Shown here piece by piece: positions 1-7,872 of a stretch of 64,000 bases of DNA. How positions within the stretch are numbered: position 1 is the first letter of the stretch; each line of letters starts with the position of its first letter. The DNA is taken from positions 62,001 to 126,000 of the IMG/VR virus record IMGVR_UViG_3300023174_000001; one strand, written 5' to 3'. Source of the DNA: a virus. The position numbers and the translations under genes were made by a program. The notes under the pieces were generated by a model. The model did not search any database and was not told the DNA's origin. It saw only the letters and a program-made list of their open reading frames with translations.

Positions 1-737
1 TTAGCAAGATTGACAGCAATATCCTGAGTCGCTGGTGGACAAGAATCGTCGTCTAGGGCAAAAACCATCGACGCTACTAATGGATTCATTGAGGCAGTTT
101 CTTTACTGCGTGGGTGAAGTTTAGGGAGTAGGTCATTGTCTTGAACATACTTAGGGTTGTTGGGCTTACCAGAGCGAACAAGTTTTAAGAAAGCATTTAC
201 ACGAGCCATAGCCCAAGAGTTTCTGTTTTGGTCTGGGCGGTGAGAAGTTGAGAACGCACCCGCTCCACGGCGATAGACAGCCTTGAGTTTTGCTAGCGTA
301 ACCTTGCGACCATTCTTTGCTTTAGCGTTGTGCTCTTCGACTTTCTTTTCAAGAGCCTTAGTAATCTCGGCAGTGAAAGTAATTCCTTTACCTGTATCTG
401 CTGAGCCTTCTTTGTTCTTATCAGAGCCTTTGATTTGGTCTTTCTTAGGTGCTGGCTTAGAACCTGCTGTGGCAGTAACAACAACGCCATCTGGAATAAC
501 AGCAAAGCGACATTTGCCATCTGGCTCCACTTCAGCAGAAATGATTGAGCACTCAGAGCCACCTCTGTATAGAACACAGTTTGAGCACTTTACGCCAATG
601 GCAGCGACTTCGTTAGCCTCGGCTGCTTCGTAGCCAGCCCAAATGCCAGTCTCGTCTTCATTAAACTTGCCATACTTCTGAGCGAGTAGGAGCAACGCAT
701 TAGCGAGGTCTCTCTCTTCAGGGTTTAAATTAGGCAT
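1..737 (-). CDS. Partial phage protein with CxxC cluster and RRGxGAFS motif
   Basis: An uninterrupted leftward frame starts with ATG at 737 and runs off the left edge, so the C-terminus is missing; at least 245 residues are visible. The N-terminal part has a small Cys cluster (CSNC, then CS and C) that could bind a metal. A Lys/Ala-rich linker follows, then a conserved-looking block with the motifs RRGAGAFSTSHRP and YVQDNDLLP. I recall similar blocks in actinophage head or tail-associated proteins but cannot name the family. It is the last visible gene of the leftward operon, 18 bp after the small membrane protein gene. The function is unknown. Confidence 0.75.
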   Translation of the reverse strand, partial: MPNLNPEERDLANALLLLAQKYGKFNEDETGIWAGYEAAEANEVAAIGVKCSNCVLYRGGSECSIISAEVEPDGKCRFAVIPDGVVVTATAGSKPAPKKDQIKGSDKNKEGSADTGKGITFTAEITKALEKKVEEHNAKAKNGRKVTLAKLKAVYRRGAGAFSTSHRPDQNRNSWAMARVNAFLKLVRSGKPNNPKYVQDNDLLPKLHPRSKETASMNPLVASMVFALDDDSCPPATQDIAVNLA

Positions 738-755
738 AGGTTTATTGTAAGACTT

Positions 756-995
756 TTAGGACTTCTTGATTTTCTTAGAAACTGGCTTTTCTTCTTCTTC
801 TTCTTCTTCTTCTTCTTCTGGCTTCTCATAGCGAAGTGGGAAAGTAAGCACCCAGATGCCAAGTGTCAGAGCAATTAACTTTCCAGTCAGGTCTTTAGCA
901 GAACCCTCCAGTACTAGCCAAGCCACAGCCATACCTAGTAGGGTCCAAGCCTGACCGATGATGTCCTTTAGCAGTTCTATTAGGAAGTTCTTCAT
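756..995 (-). CDS. Small membrane protein, holin-like candidate
   Basis: 79 residues. Two hydrophobic segments (about 10-32 and 38-53) are followed by a run of about ten Glu and a Lys-rich end. Small phage proteins with one or two membrane spans and a charged tail next to other lysis-type genes are often holins or antiholins, but there is no family signature here. Its ATG overlaps the stop of the gene upstream (TAATG), so translation is probably coupled. With the neighbouring 71-aa membrane protein it could form a holin/antiholin pair. Against a lysis role, the endolysin is about 8.5 kb away on the other strand. Confidence 0.7.
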   Translation of the reverse strand: MKNFLIELLKDIIGQAWTLLGMAVAWLVLEGSAKDLTGKLIALTLGIWVLTFPLRYEKPEEEEEEEEEEKPVSKKIKKS

Positions 996-1210
996 TATTT
1001 ATCTTCTTTCTTGCCAGCGAAGTATCCACCGATAATACCGATTAGACCTACGAGGGCGTTCTGTACCAGAGCGATTGCGTCTGGGTTTGTTCCTACTACT
1101 TCGCCAAGCATTTGCTGGGCATTTAGCATTGCTACATACTCACCAATGACCACTGTGCCAATAAACGCAAGTATGCCTATGGTGATGATTACCATGAGTT
1201 TGTCTTTCAT
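995..1210 (-). CDS. Small two-span membrane protein, holin-like candidate
   Basis: 71 residues with two predicted membrane segments: about 5-27 (VIITIGILAFIGTVVIGEY) and about 47-65 (ALVQNALVGLIGIIGGYFAG). It ends in a charged KKEDK tail. The length, topology and charged C-terminus fit a class II type holin or another phage inner-membrane protein. The start overlaps the stop of the thermonuclease gene (TAATG) and its own stop overlaps the next start, so three genes are tightly coupled. The holin call is by analogy only. Confidence 0.7.
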   Translation of the reverse strand: MKDKLMVIITIGILAFIGTVVIGEYVAMLNAQQMLGEVVGTNPDAIALVQNALVGLIGIIGGYFAGKKEDK

Positions 1211-1626
1211 TACTTTTCTTCTTTCTGAGCAAGTGCTCGTTTGGCTTTTAGTTCCTCAAAGTCTTTTACTTTTGTGTCTCCCATATACCCCCACGCATAA
1301 CCACCTGCGATAAGTGCGTGATTGACGGACTGTCCATCTCCGTCAAGGTATAGCCAGCCCAGAACGCGACCATACTTCTCTGATGAGTCTGGCTTCTCTG
1401 TTCTGATAACGATGACTGTGGCAGCCTTTAGTTTCTTCTTGAGAAGTTCTTTGACTTCAAGACCAAGAACCTTTTCTGCCTTATCTGTTGTGCGAGACTC
1501 TGGGGTGTCAATGCCAGCAAGACGAACTCGCTTGGTGATTGAAATGTCAAAGCCTAAGTCAATGTCGACATCGATAGTGTCTCCGTCAACTACTGCCAAG
1601 ACACTCTTGACTCTGTATTCGTACAT
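1210..1626 (-). CDS. Thermonuclease (SNase-like) family nuclease
   Basis: 138 residues, the size of a single staphylococcal-nuclease OB-fold domain. These enzymes cut DNA and RNA in a Ca2+-dependent way. The key residues of the family are visible: Asp21 in the VDGDTIDVDIDLGF block, Arg35 and Asp40 in RVRLAGIDTPESR with Glu43, and Arg87 in EKYGRVLGW. These happen to be the same numbers as in the classical enzyme. There is no signal peptide, so the protein acts inside the cell or in the virion. It sits between membrane proteins and the PA14 protein; possible roles are host DNA degradation or processing DNA at entry. Function in this phage is inferred from the fold only. Confidence 0.9.
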   Translation of the reverse strand: MYEYRVKSVLAVVDGDTIDVDIDLGFDISITKRVRLAGIDTPESRTTDKAEKVLGLEVKELLKKKLKAATVIVIRTEKPDSSEKYGRVLGWLYLDGDGQSVNHALIAGGYAWGYMGDTKVKDFEELKAKRALAQKEEK

Positions 1627-1628
1627 AC

Positions 1629-4355
1629 TTACTTTCCTATTCTTCTTGAACCGCTTGAGCCTGTGGAGCCACCTGCTGAAACGGCTGCTGATGTAGCAGC
1701 ACCTGCTGCTGCTTGTACTGCGACACCTGCTGCGACAACAGCAGTGACCACAATCTTCTTAGACTCTTCACGCTTTGCTGGAGACATATCCGCACCTGCG
1801 TTGCCAAAGAAGTTGAGGAGTTCTACTGCCCCTGCTAAACCTGGGATGGCTGCTAGTTCTGGTGAAAGTTCAATGTCATCTTGCTCGGCAGCAAGGTAGA
1901 GAGCATCCAACGCTTGTTTGTACTCTGGTGAGCCCTCTTCTGCTGTCTCAAAGACAACAAGGGCTGCTTCTACAAGTTGCTCTGCTTGTGCTTCGGTCAG
2001 TTCGGTAGGGTCTACTGCTTCTAAGTCGACATCCATAAGGTTCTCAATAACGGCAGGAATTTCGGCTGAACCCTTTTCTGGTTCTGGTTCTGGCTGAATT
2101 GGGGCTGGGGTATCAAGAATGGTTTCTAAGTCAGTGAAAGAGATGTCAGAGTTTATGTTGATTTCTAGGGGAGATGTTGCTTCTTCTAGAGACGCTTCTG
2201 CCTGTGTCTTAGTGGCTAATGCTACAGATTCACCTTCAACTGCTACTTGAAGGTTTGCTTCTTCTGTGGCTAAGTTTTGGGAAGCAAGTGCTTGTTCTGA
2301 TTGGGCGGAAGTTAGGGTTTGGGTCTTGGAGTTGTGTTCAGTCTCGGCCAAGCCTTCTTGTTCTATCGCATTGCTTAAGTTATTCCCGGCCTTCGCCTTC
2401 GCTGCCTCCCTAGTTTCTTTCTCTGAAAGGGCTTCTTCGTAAGAAGTTTGGGCATCGTTATGCTTTTCCTGGGAGTGGAGTAGGTCTTCCTGAGCCGAGT
2501 TATATAATCCTTGCTTCTGAGACTTATTACTTAGTGCTAAGTCATAAACGCTAGTAAGGCTATTTAGATTACTTTGGGCTTCGGAAGTTGCTGGTTGAAC
2601 CTGCTGTAAAATTGCGTAGGCTGAGTTCTCTATTTCGGCTAAAGCAATAAGAGTGTAGTAAGCGTTTGTTGTTGCTTGGGCTGCGAGTTGCTGGTTAGCC
2701 TGTGCTGTCTGCCACTCTTCCTCTGCTTGCTGGTTAGCAAGAACGGTAGCGTCATAGTAGACCTGTGCGTTATTTAGAGCAGGTAGTAGGTTAGGGTTCT
2801 TGACCATTGGAGTTGGTTGATTCTGTGAATACCAAGATGCTGGAACTACACCCCAATTAGTATTTGACTGATAGTAAAGGGTGGAACAGGCTCCACCACC
2901 CCACTCATAGAACCAAGCGTCAATGGCGTAAGACCGACCTGCTTGTAGGGAAGTAGAGTTCCAGTTTCCGCCACAGCCTTTTAGATACCAGTTGTTGATG
3001 ACATTGACCCCGTTGACATTCATATAGAAGCCATCGTCTGCTTGGTTCATAAGATAGGTAATGTTTTCGGTTGGTGTGATGTAGCCCGTGTAGTGAATCA
3101 TTACTCGGTCATTGCCACAACCCAAGATGTTTCCGCCACCCCAGTTGGCTTCTATATTGGTAAGAGTGGTGGTTAGACATAAGTTATAGGCAGTATCTGA
3201 ACGCTCTGGGTATGCTGAGTTTAGGTTGTTGTAAACCTTTACAGTAAGACCTTGTACTGTCGCCTCTCCTTGCCCTGATGGAATAAGAAGATTGTCGTAG
3301 TTCCACTGTGCTTGTGTAAGTTGATTGGTTGCTACCTGTAAGTTTGTGCGTGTGTTATTTACTGTTGCTTCGGCACCTACATACTCGTTATAAACGATGT
3401 TGTAGTCAGCAATTAGTGAGTTATAGGTGCTGATGTAATCTGTTGTGCCTGTGTGTGCTTGGTCGTAGTTCTGCTGTGCTTGGTCTTGAGTTGCCTTGAC
3501 TGCGTTGTAATTACTCTGTGCTTCTGCCTTATTAGTGCTGGCAGTGGTTAGTTCCTGCTGTGCTTGGTCTAGGTTTGATTGTGCTACTTGTAAGGCTTCT
3601 GTTGCTTGTGCTGTTAGCAACTTGGCGTTGTTGAAAGTGATGAGTGCGTTGTTGGTGATTTCTATTTGAGTAGTCAGAGATGCGTCAGCAGACGAAAGAA
3701 TATCTCTCTTTTGTTGGACATCTTGCTTGACTAACGAAAGAGTAGTCAGAGACGCGTCAGCAAGGGCTTGAGCATCCCTAGTTGCTTGGGCTTTCTCTTC
3801 GTAGGTGGCTGTGGCGGTAGAAAAAAGGGCTCTATTGTCGACGGTCCTCTGTTGTGCTAAAGAATAGTCAGCAAGGGTTTTGGTTAGGGTCTGCTTAGCC
3901 TTGTTGTATGTGGCTAAGTCTTCCTTGGCTGTGGAGATTTTGGCTTCTAGGGTGGCAATCTGAGTGGAAATGGTTTGGATTGCTGGGCCTAGTTGAGGCT
4001 TTAGGGCTGGGTCAAGCAAATCTTTATTAGAGAGTTGTGCCAGTTTAGACTTGTATTGTGATAGAGTATTTTGTAAAGCAGTAATGTCTGCTTCGGAAAT
4101 GATTGGAGTTAGAGATGCAAATTTCGTTTGACGGTTTTGAAATTGGTAGTTATCTACTAGGTGTTGCGACACCTTTTGTTGTTGCGATGGTGATTGCTGT
4201 AATCCAGACAATCCGAGGTAAGTAGTCGCTAAAGCAGACTGAGCCATACATAATGGCGTAGAGAAAATAAGCACTGTCAGAGCAATCTGAGGTGCTTTTC
4301 TTCTTTTATTATATTTCTTTGAATGCTCTCCCTCACCCTTTTTGGGGTGTAGCAC
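1629..4355 (-). CDS. Long coiled-coil protein with PA14 domain, signal peptide and C-terminal hydrophobic segment
   Basis: 908 residues. The N-terminus looks like a Sec signal: a basic stretch (KKYNKRRK), a hydrophobic core, and an Ala-x-Ala end before TTYLG. Residues about 85-345 and 530-730 are Gln/Ala/Glu-rich heptad-like helices, probably coiled coil. Between them (about 360-510) is a PA14-type beta domain with the pattern GYITP.....YLMNQADDGFYMNVNG and several Cys; PA14 domains usually bind carbohydrate. The C-terminus has an acidic region, then KKIVVTAVVAAGVAVQAAAG and a basic end, which could span a membrane. It may be an adhesin or tail fibre for cell-wall glycans. The signal peptide is unusual for a virion protein. 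It is 8 bp after the preceding gene. Confidence 0.8.
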   Translation of the reverse strand: MLHPKKGEGEHSKKYNKRRKAPQIALTVLIFSTPLCMAQSALATTYLGLSGLQQSPSQQQKVSQHLVDNYQFQNRQTKFASLTPIISEADITALQNTLSQYKSKLAQLSNKDLLDPALKPQLGPAIQTISTQIATLEAKISTAKEDLATYNKAKQTLTKTLADYSLAQQRTVDNRALFSTATATYEEKAQATRDAQALADASLTTLSLVKQDVQQKRDILSSADASLTTQIEITNNALITFNNAKLLTAQATEALQVAQSNLDQAQQELTTASTNKAEAQSNYNAVKATQDQAQQNYDQAHTGTTDYISTYNSLIADYNIVYNEYVGAEATVNNTRTNLQVATNQLTQAQWNYDNLLIPSGQGEATVQGLTVKVYNNLNSAYPERSDTAYNLCLTTTLTNIEANWGGGNILGCGNDRVMIHYTGYITPTENITYLMNQADDGFYMNVNGVNVINNWYLKGCGGNWNSTSLQAGRSYAIDAWFYEWGGGACSTLYYQSNTNWGVVPASWYSQNQPTPMVKNPNLLPALNNAQVYYDATVLANQQAEEEWQTAQANQQLAAQATTNAYYTLIALAEIENSAYAILQQVQPATSEAQSNLNSLTSVYDLALSNKSQKQGLYNSAQEDLLHSQEKHNDAQTSYEEALSEKETREAAKAKAGNNLSNAIEQEGLAETEHNSKTQTLTSAQSEQALASQNLATEEANLQVAVEGESVALATKTQAEASLEEATSPLEININSDISFTDLETILDTPAPIQPEPEPEKGSAEIPAVIENLMDVDLEAVDPTELTEAQAEQLVEAALVVFETAEEGSPEYKQALDALYLAAEQDDIELSPELAAIPGLAGAVELLNFFGNAGADMSPAKREESKKIVVTAVVAAGVAVQAAAGAATSAAVSAGGSTGSSGSRRIGK

Positions 4356-4363
4356 GCAATTTC

Positions 4364-4600
4364 CTAACTATCTGGTGATGGATTTCCTAGTTGATTTGCC
4401 CACACGACTTCACGAACTTCATCCATCAAATTGAAAGACGCTTCTAAAAGAGCCTCAGTTTGAAGGAGTAAATCAGCCTTTGAGTGTGGGTAGATAGGGT
4501 CTAAAAGTTGTTCGTGGACTTCGTTTACAACGGCAGTGGCTAATCTAATTCTTCTCAGATTGGCTTCTACTGCGAGTTGGTAATCATCTAATCCAGACAT
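4364..4600 (-). CDS. Small helical protein of unknown function
   Basis: 78 residues, predicted almost entirely alpha-helical, with no Cys cluster or membrane segment. It is the first gene of the leftward operon and lies 8 bp upstream of the PA14 protein gene. Its promoter must lie in the repeat-rich divergent region to the right, where a TATAGT-like -10 on the minus strand sits about 30 bp upstream of the start, but I see no good -35. I do not recognise the family. It could be a chaperone for the large protein that follows. Confidence 0.6.
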   Translation of the reverse strand: MSGLDDYQLAVEANLRRIRLATAVVNEVHEQLLDPIYPHSKADLLLQTEALLEASFNLMDEVREVVWANQLGNPSPDS

Positions 4601-4629
4601 AATTCATTTTACCGCACTTTTGATAGGGG

Positions 4630-4697
4630 GACTTACACTATACAAGTTTGGTGAATATGTATAGAAAATGGCAAAAACTATACAGGTTTAGTGTGGA
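4630..4697. repeat. Pair of TATACARGTTTRGTG direct repeats
   Basis: The block CTATACAAGTTTGGTG near 4638 recurs as CTATACAGGTTTAGTG near 4678. Both lie just upstream of the leftward operon. They may be operator half-sites or alternative promoter elements for it; this is an inference from position. Confidence 0.4.
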
Positions 4698-4891
4698 GAT
4701 ACTAGCAAGAAATAGCGAAAGAAAATGCGTGAAATTGGATAGTATCTAATGTATCGTTTTTTCTTGGGTTGGTTAGATACTAGCAAGATTTACAGATTAT
4801 TATTTGCGTTTCGTGCTAGTATGCCAAAAAGGGAAATTTGGGGATACTAGCAAAGAAATACAAAAGTTATTTGTAGTTTCGTGATAGTATC
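4698..4891. repeat. Three tandem ~49-bp inverted-repeat elements (GATACTAGCAA ... TAGTATC)
   Basis: GATACTAGCAA occurs at 4698, 4776 and 4843. Each copy is followed 37-42 bp later by the inverted form ending TAGTATC (4740-4746), TGCTAGTAT (4815-4823) or TGATAGTAT (4883-4891). The second copy has perfect 9-bp arms. The three elements fill the space between the divergent operons. They could be operators, an origin, or a partition/recombination site; the sequence does not decide. Confidence 0.65.
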
Positions 4892-4904
4892 CTATATCTA
4901 ATAG

Positions 4905-5019
4905 TATCTAACTATCTAATAGATTGAATTCCCTATACGCGTTAAGAGAGTGTTCCATGGGTTATGGGAAACTCAATCTATTAGAAAATTAGGTCTGTTA
5001 GATAGTTAGATATTTTTTT
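4905..5019. repeat. Nested long inverted repeat ending in a T-run
   Basis: The arm TATCTAACTATCTAA (4905-4919) has an exact inverted copy at 4998-5012. Nested inside, CTAATAGATTGA (4916-4927) has an exact inverted copy at 4973-4984. The right arm runs straight into seven T at 5013-5019. The structure could be a cruciform operator or a rightward terminator/attenuator upstream of the gene at 5084. The two pairings share four bases of the left arm. Confidence 0.6.
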
Positions 5020-5083
5020 GGACACTTCTAGGGAAAAACAGAAATTTGTGCTAGAGTGGGAGAAACTGAAAGTTGAGGTACAT

Positions 5084-5530
5084 ATGTCTTTTTATGGTTT
5101 GGACATGACGCAAGAAGAAGCACTTGCTGATTTGGAAAAAGTAAAGAAGTTTGGGAGTCGTGATGGTCGCGTCTGTGTTTGTGGACACGGACTTGGTTAT
5201 CACGCTTTTATCGATGGTCGTGGGGTTTACAAATGTAATGCTCAAAAGCAGACTTGTCCTTGTAAGAACCCAAGACCAGTTTTGACTACTGACAATGTGA
5301 AAGCGTTTTTATTCAAGACACACGGAAGTGCTGGTCTACACGCTTTGGGTCAAGGTATTGCCAACGCTAGCAAACTTGATAACTCAGTTGAGTGGATTAT
5401 TGATTTAGTATGCGACAGATGTGGGGCAGAAAATGTTGTCCCTTGTCCAGTAAATCAAAACGGGGTAGTAATGTTCAAAGCAACTGGTTATGACAAGTTG
5501 CTATGTAGAGATTGCCGTTCGGTAAAGTAA
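5084..5530 (+). CDS. Small protein with two Cys clusters (zinc-ribbon type)
   Basis: 148 residues from the ATG at 5084, chosen because GAGG lies 5-6 bases upstream. An in-frame TTG at 5018 would place the start inside the T-run of the inverted repeat and has no ribosome site. Two Cys-rich regions are visible: an N-terminal VCVCGHGLGYH followed by CNAQKQTCPC, and a C-terminal CDRCGAENVVPC followed by CRDC. These probably bind zinc. It is the first gene of the rightward block. Function is unknown; DNA or protein binding is plausible. Confidence 0.7.
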   Translation: MSFYGLDMTQEEALADLEKVKKFGSRDGRVCVCGHGLGYHAFIDGRGVYKCNAQKQTCPCKNPRPVLTTDNVKAFLFKTHGSAGLHALGQGIANASKLDNSVEWIIDLVCDRCGAENVVPCPVNQNGVVMFKATGYDKLLCRDCRSVK

Positions 5531-5546
5531 GAAACAAGGAGACGAA

Positions 5547-6089
5547 ATGACAGAGAAAAAAGTAGTACCTAAACCAACTACCAATATTTGGACCGAGAAA
5601 GAACTCAAAGAAGAATTTGCTCCTATGCTCTTAGAGCAAGCAAAGTTTTATAATGCTAACTATGAGTGGGAGCAGGGCTGGGCTCTTTATCCTAATCATC
5701 GCGGTGAGTTCCGTTTAGTAGTTTTCTTTGACCCTAACTATGTGCCAAGAAGTATTCAGTGTAAAGATATTGACCCAGCACCTAAATGCTGGACAGTTGT
5801 TTGCTTGAACAAGGCGGGTAAAATTGTAATGGGCTATGGTTGGGGTGAGAGAAACTATTTTGAGACAATTGATGAAGCCAGAGAAGAATTTGGCAAAACT
5901 GCTTTAGAGATAGAGCGAAGTTTCAATATGGCTGAAGTTACAAAACTCACACCACGCAGAGCACTATGTGGCTCTTGTATGAAAACTCACGACTGGGATG
6001 AAGAGAAACAAGAGTACTTCGGAATGTGGGAGTTTCAACCACACCGTGAATTTGACTCAACCTATGACGGTTGTAGAGGATGGGACTAA
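5547..6089 (+). CDS. Hypothetical protein
   Basis: 180 residues with a clear AAGGAG ribosome site. It is a soluble mixed alpha/beta protein rich in aromatic residues. There is a possible metal pair CGSC near the C-terminus, followed by acidic residues. Its stop overlaps the next ATG (TAATG), so the two genes are coupled. I do not recognise the family. Confidence 0.65.
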   Translation: MTEKKVVPKPTTNIWTEKELKEEFAPMLLEQAKFYNANYEWEQGWALYPNHRGEFRLVVFFDPNYVPRSIQCKDIDPAPKCWTVVCLNKAGKIVMGYGWGERNYFETIDEAREEFGKTALEIERSFNMAEVTKLTPRRALCGSCMKTHDWDEEKQEYFGMWEFQPHREFDSTYDGCRGWD

Positions 6090-6415
6090 TGGAAGAGAAA
6101 GATATCTTTCAGCAAATTGATGAAGTCTTTGAAGATGTCGTAACTGTCTTTACCATTGAAGTAGGTGGAGAAAGTTTCAAGATAACCTCAATGGCAGAAA
6201 TTCCAACTGAGAAAATGATGGAGTTTTTTGTAGGTCCAACGGATGTACATTTGAAGTTCAAAGATATGCTTGACCTAATCGCTATGTGTTTGATAAACCC
6301 AGAAGATATAGTAAGAATCAAACAGATGAAAATGAAAAGAATGATGGAGTTTGTTTCTAGTTGGGTAGAGCAAAGTTCAGATGCGTCAATGGGAGATGGA
6401 GAAGAAATTGACTAA
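6089..6415 (+). CDS. Tail-assembly-chaperone-like small protein
   Basis: 108 residues from the ATG at 6089. This start is preferred over the in-frame ATG at 6080 because GAGG is 9 bases upstream and the start overlaps the previous stop. The layout resembles phage tail assembly chaperones: a short beta N-terminus (FTIEVGGESFKI), an IPTEKMMEF stretch, then a helical half with pDDIVRI-like and MMEFVSSW segments and an acidic tail. Chaperones usually sit before the tape measure gene and end with a frameshift. Here the next gene is a glycosyltransferase in the +1 frame, so the call is tentative. Confidence 0.4.
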   Translation: MEEKDIFQQIDEVFEDVVTVFTIEVGGESFKITSMAEIPTEKMMEFFVGPTDVHLKFKDMLDLIAMCLINPEDIVRIKQMKMKRMMEFVSSWVEQSSDASMGDGEEID

Positions 6416-7076
6416 GCCCCACTACAACATTCTGATTGCTACCCCAGGTAGAACAATACATGGCCCCTATGTCAAAAGTTTAGTAGAAACCACAAAGTGG
6501 CTAAATGAGAGAGGCCTAACCTATAAGTTTCTAAACTATGGTTCCTCTCTTGTTTCTCAAGCAAGAGAATGTACTGCCATAGATTCAGATACATCCAACT
6601 GGGAGACACACGAAATTGGTTCGGGTAAATATACCTATGACCGAATTGTTTGGATTGACTCTGACATCTCTTGGGGAGCCGAAGCATTTGAGAAACTAAT
6701 CACAAGTGAGCACGAAATCATTAGCGGTATGTATTACACACAGATTGGCGATATGTCAGTTTCTGTTTCTATGTTTGCCCCCGATGGAAAAAGTCCTGTC
6801 AACTGTAAAGAACTAGATTTCTTTATGGTCGATGAACCAATAGAAATCTTCGGTGCTGGGTTCGGGTTTATTTCAATGAAGTCTGGTGTCTTTGAGCGTA
6901 TGCAAAGACCTTGGTTCAGAATAGAAAGAATTGACCACCCGCTATTCAAGATTACTTTAGATATCGGTGAAGACTATTCTTGGTGTATGAACGCTAGACG
7001 AGCAGGTATGAAAGTGATGCTTGACCCAAGTATCAAAGTAAATCACCACAAGGAAAGCGTATGGAGCCTGAGATAA
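6396..7076 (+). CDS. GT-A type glycosyltransferase
   Basis: 226 residues from ATG 6396; ATG 6381 and a TTG near 6408 are alternatives. Glycosyltransferase features: an N-terminal NILIATPGR strand, the metal-binding DxD in WIDSDIS at about 86-90, a central FGAGFGFI segment, and GEDYSWCMNARRAGMK near 190, which matches the ED acceptor motif of family 2 enzymes. A late His-His-Lys follows. It would add a sugar from a nucleotide sugar to an unknown acceptor. Given the Mom-like gene just downstream, modified DNA bases are one candidate acceptor; host glycans or virion proteins are others. It overlaps the previous gene by 20 bp. Confidence 0.75.
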   Translation: MEKKLTKPHYNILIATPGRTIHGPYVKSLVETTKWLNERGLTYKFLNYGSSLVSQARECTAIDSDTSNWETHEIGSGKYTYDRIVWIDSDISWGAEAFEKLITSEHEIISGMYYTQIGDMSVSVSMFAPDGKSPVNCKELDFFMVDEPIEIFGAGFGFISMKSGVFERMQRPWFRIERIDHPLFKITLDIGEDYSWCMNARRAGMKVMLDPSIKVNHHKESVWSLR

Positions 7077-7210
7077 TTGGAAGACCCAAGTGTGGTTTTT
7101 GTGCTACAGGACATCACGACAACTGTAAAAAAGAAATCAAGTACCACGACAAGATTTGGGTTTGCGAATGTGCCCACGAAGTAAAAGAGCAAGATAAACT
7201 CATTGAATGA
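7061..7210 (+). CDS. 49-aa zinc-ribbon protein
   Basis: ATG at 7061 has AAGGA seven bases upstream. The gene overlaps the glycosyltransferase end by 16 bp and the Mom-like start by an ATGA. The protein has CGFC, then HH and a Cys, then VCEC with a following Cys-Ala-His, so 4-6 metal ligands in 49 residues. Tight coupling on both sides argues it is real. Function is unknown; it could assist the DNA-modification genes around it. Confidence 0.6.
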   Translation: MEPEIIGRPKCGFCATGHHDNCKKEIKYHDKIWVCECAHEVKEQDKLIE

Positions 7211-7872
7211 TTGACTACACCATAAGACCCGTCTCATCAAAAGACGCTAACTTGATGGTTGTAGAAAATCACTACCTCCACCGAAGAGCCAGCACTATGT
7301 TTGCTTATGGTTTATTTGATGGCGAAGAAATGATTGGTTGTGTAATTTATGGAAAGCCAGCATCACCTAGCGTTTGCGTTGGAGTTTGTGGCAAAGATGA
7401 GTCCTCTAATGTTTTAGAACTAACTCGTCTTTGGATAAAAGATGGCACTCCTAAAAATACAGAGTCTTATTTGATTGGCCGAAGCCTAAGACTTTTGCCT
7501 AAGGAAAAAGATATAGTAATCTCTTACGCTGAAATTGGTGCTGGTCATATCGGAATTGTGTATCAAGCAACTAACTGGATTTACACTGGAATGTCTGACC
7601 GCCATGTTGAGTGGAGACTGGATGGGAAATCTGGCTCCCACTCTCGTCATATCTTTGATGCCCACGGTGGAGTGAATGGTGCGAAAGCATACTACGGTGA
7701 TAGACTTGAAAGACACGAGCGACCACGAAAGCATCGCTATGTGTATTTCAACTCTTCCTCGAAACAGAGGAAGAAAGAACTGCTGGATAAGTTGAAATAT
7801 AAAATCCAGCCTTACCCAAAGAAAGATACAAAAGATGAGTTGGATAACAAATCTATTCAAGAAGAAGCCTAA
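7207..7872 (+). CDS. Mom-like DNA modification protein (GNAT-fold family)
   Basis: 221 residues. It resembles the Mu Mom family, which converts adenine in DNA to N6-methylcarbamoyl-adenine and protects phage DNA from restriction. Visible signatures: ENHYLHRR at 20-27, a beta-rich GLFDGEEMIGCVIYG stretch, VLELTRLWIKDG at 69-80, and the GNAT-like core SYAEIGAGHIGIVYQATNW at 106-124. The C-terminal 40 residues are Lys-rich and may bind DNA. It starts inside the stop of the small zinc protein (ATGA). The modified base cannot be read from sequence. A plain GNAT acetyltransferase is the main alternative. Confidence 0.7.
   Translation: MIDYTIRPVSSKDANLMVVENHYLHRRASTMFAYGLFDGEEMIGCVIYGKPASPSVCVGVCGKDESSNVLELTRLWIKDGTPKNTESYLIGRSLRLLPKEKDIVISYAEIGAGHIGIVYQATNWIYTGMSDRHVEWRLDGKSGSHSRHIFDAHGGVNGAKAYYGDRLERHERPRKHRYVYFNSSSKQRKKELLDKLKYKIQPYPKKDTKDELDNKSIQEEA

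Noticed and set aside
283-633. 116-codon frame on the + strand
   Set aside because: It is the antisense of a better leftward frame that runs through the whole region and fits the operon.
4698-4891. CRISPR array
   Set aside because: Only three inverted elements of unequal spacing; the arms are short and the parts between are similar, not unique spacers.
5018-5083. TTG start 22 codons upstream of 5084
   Set aside because: The TTG sits in the T-run of an inverted repeat, without a ribosome site, while ATG 5084 has GAGG at the right distance.
6400-6450. Frameshift product joining the tail-chaperone-like gene and the next frame
   Set aside because: The next frame is a complete glycosyltransferase with its own start, and I saw no slippery heptamer at the overlap.
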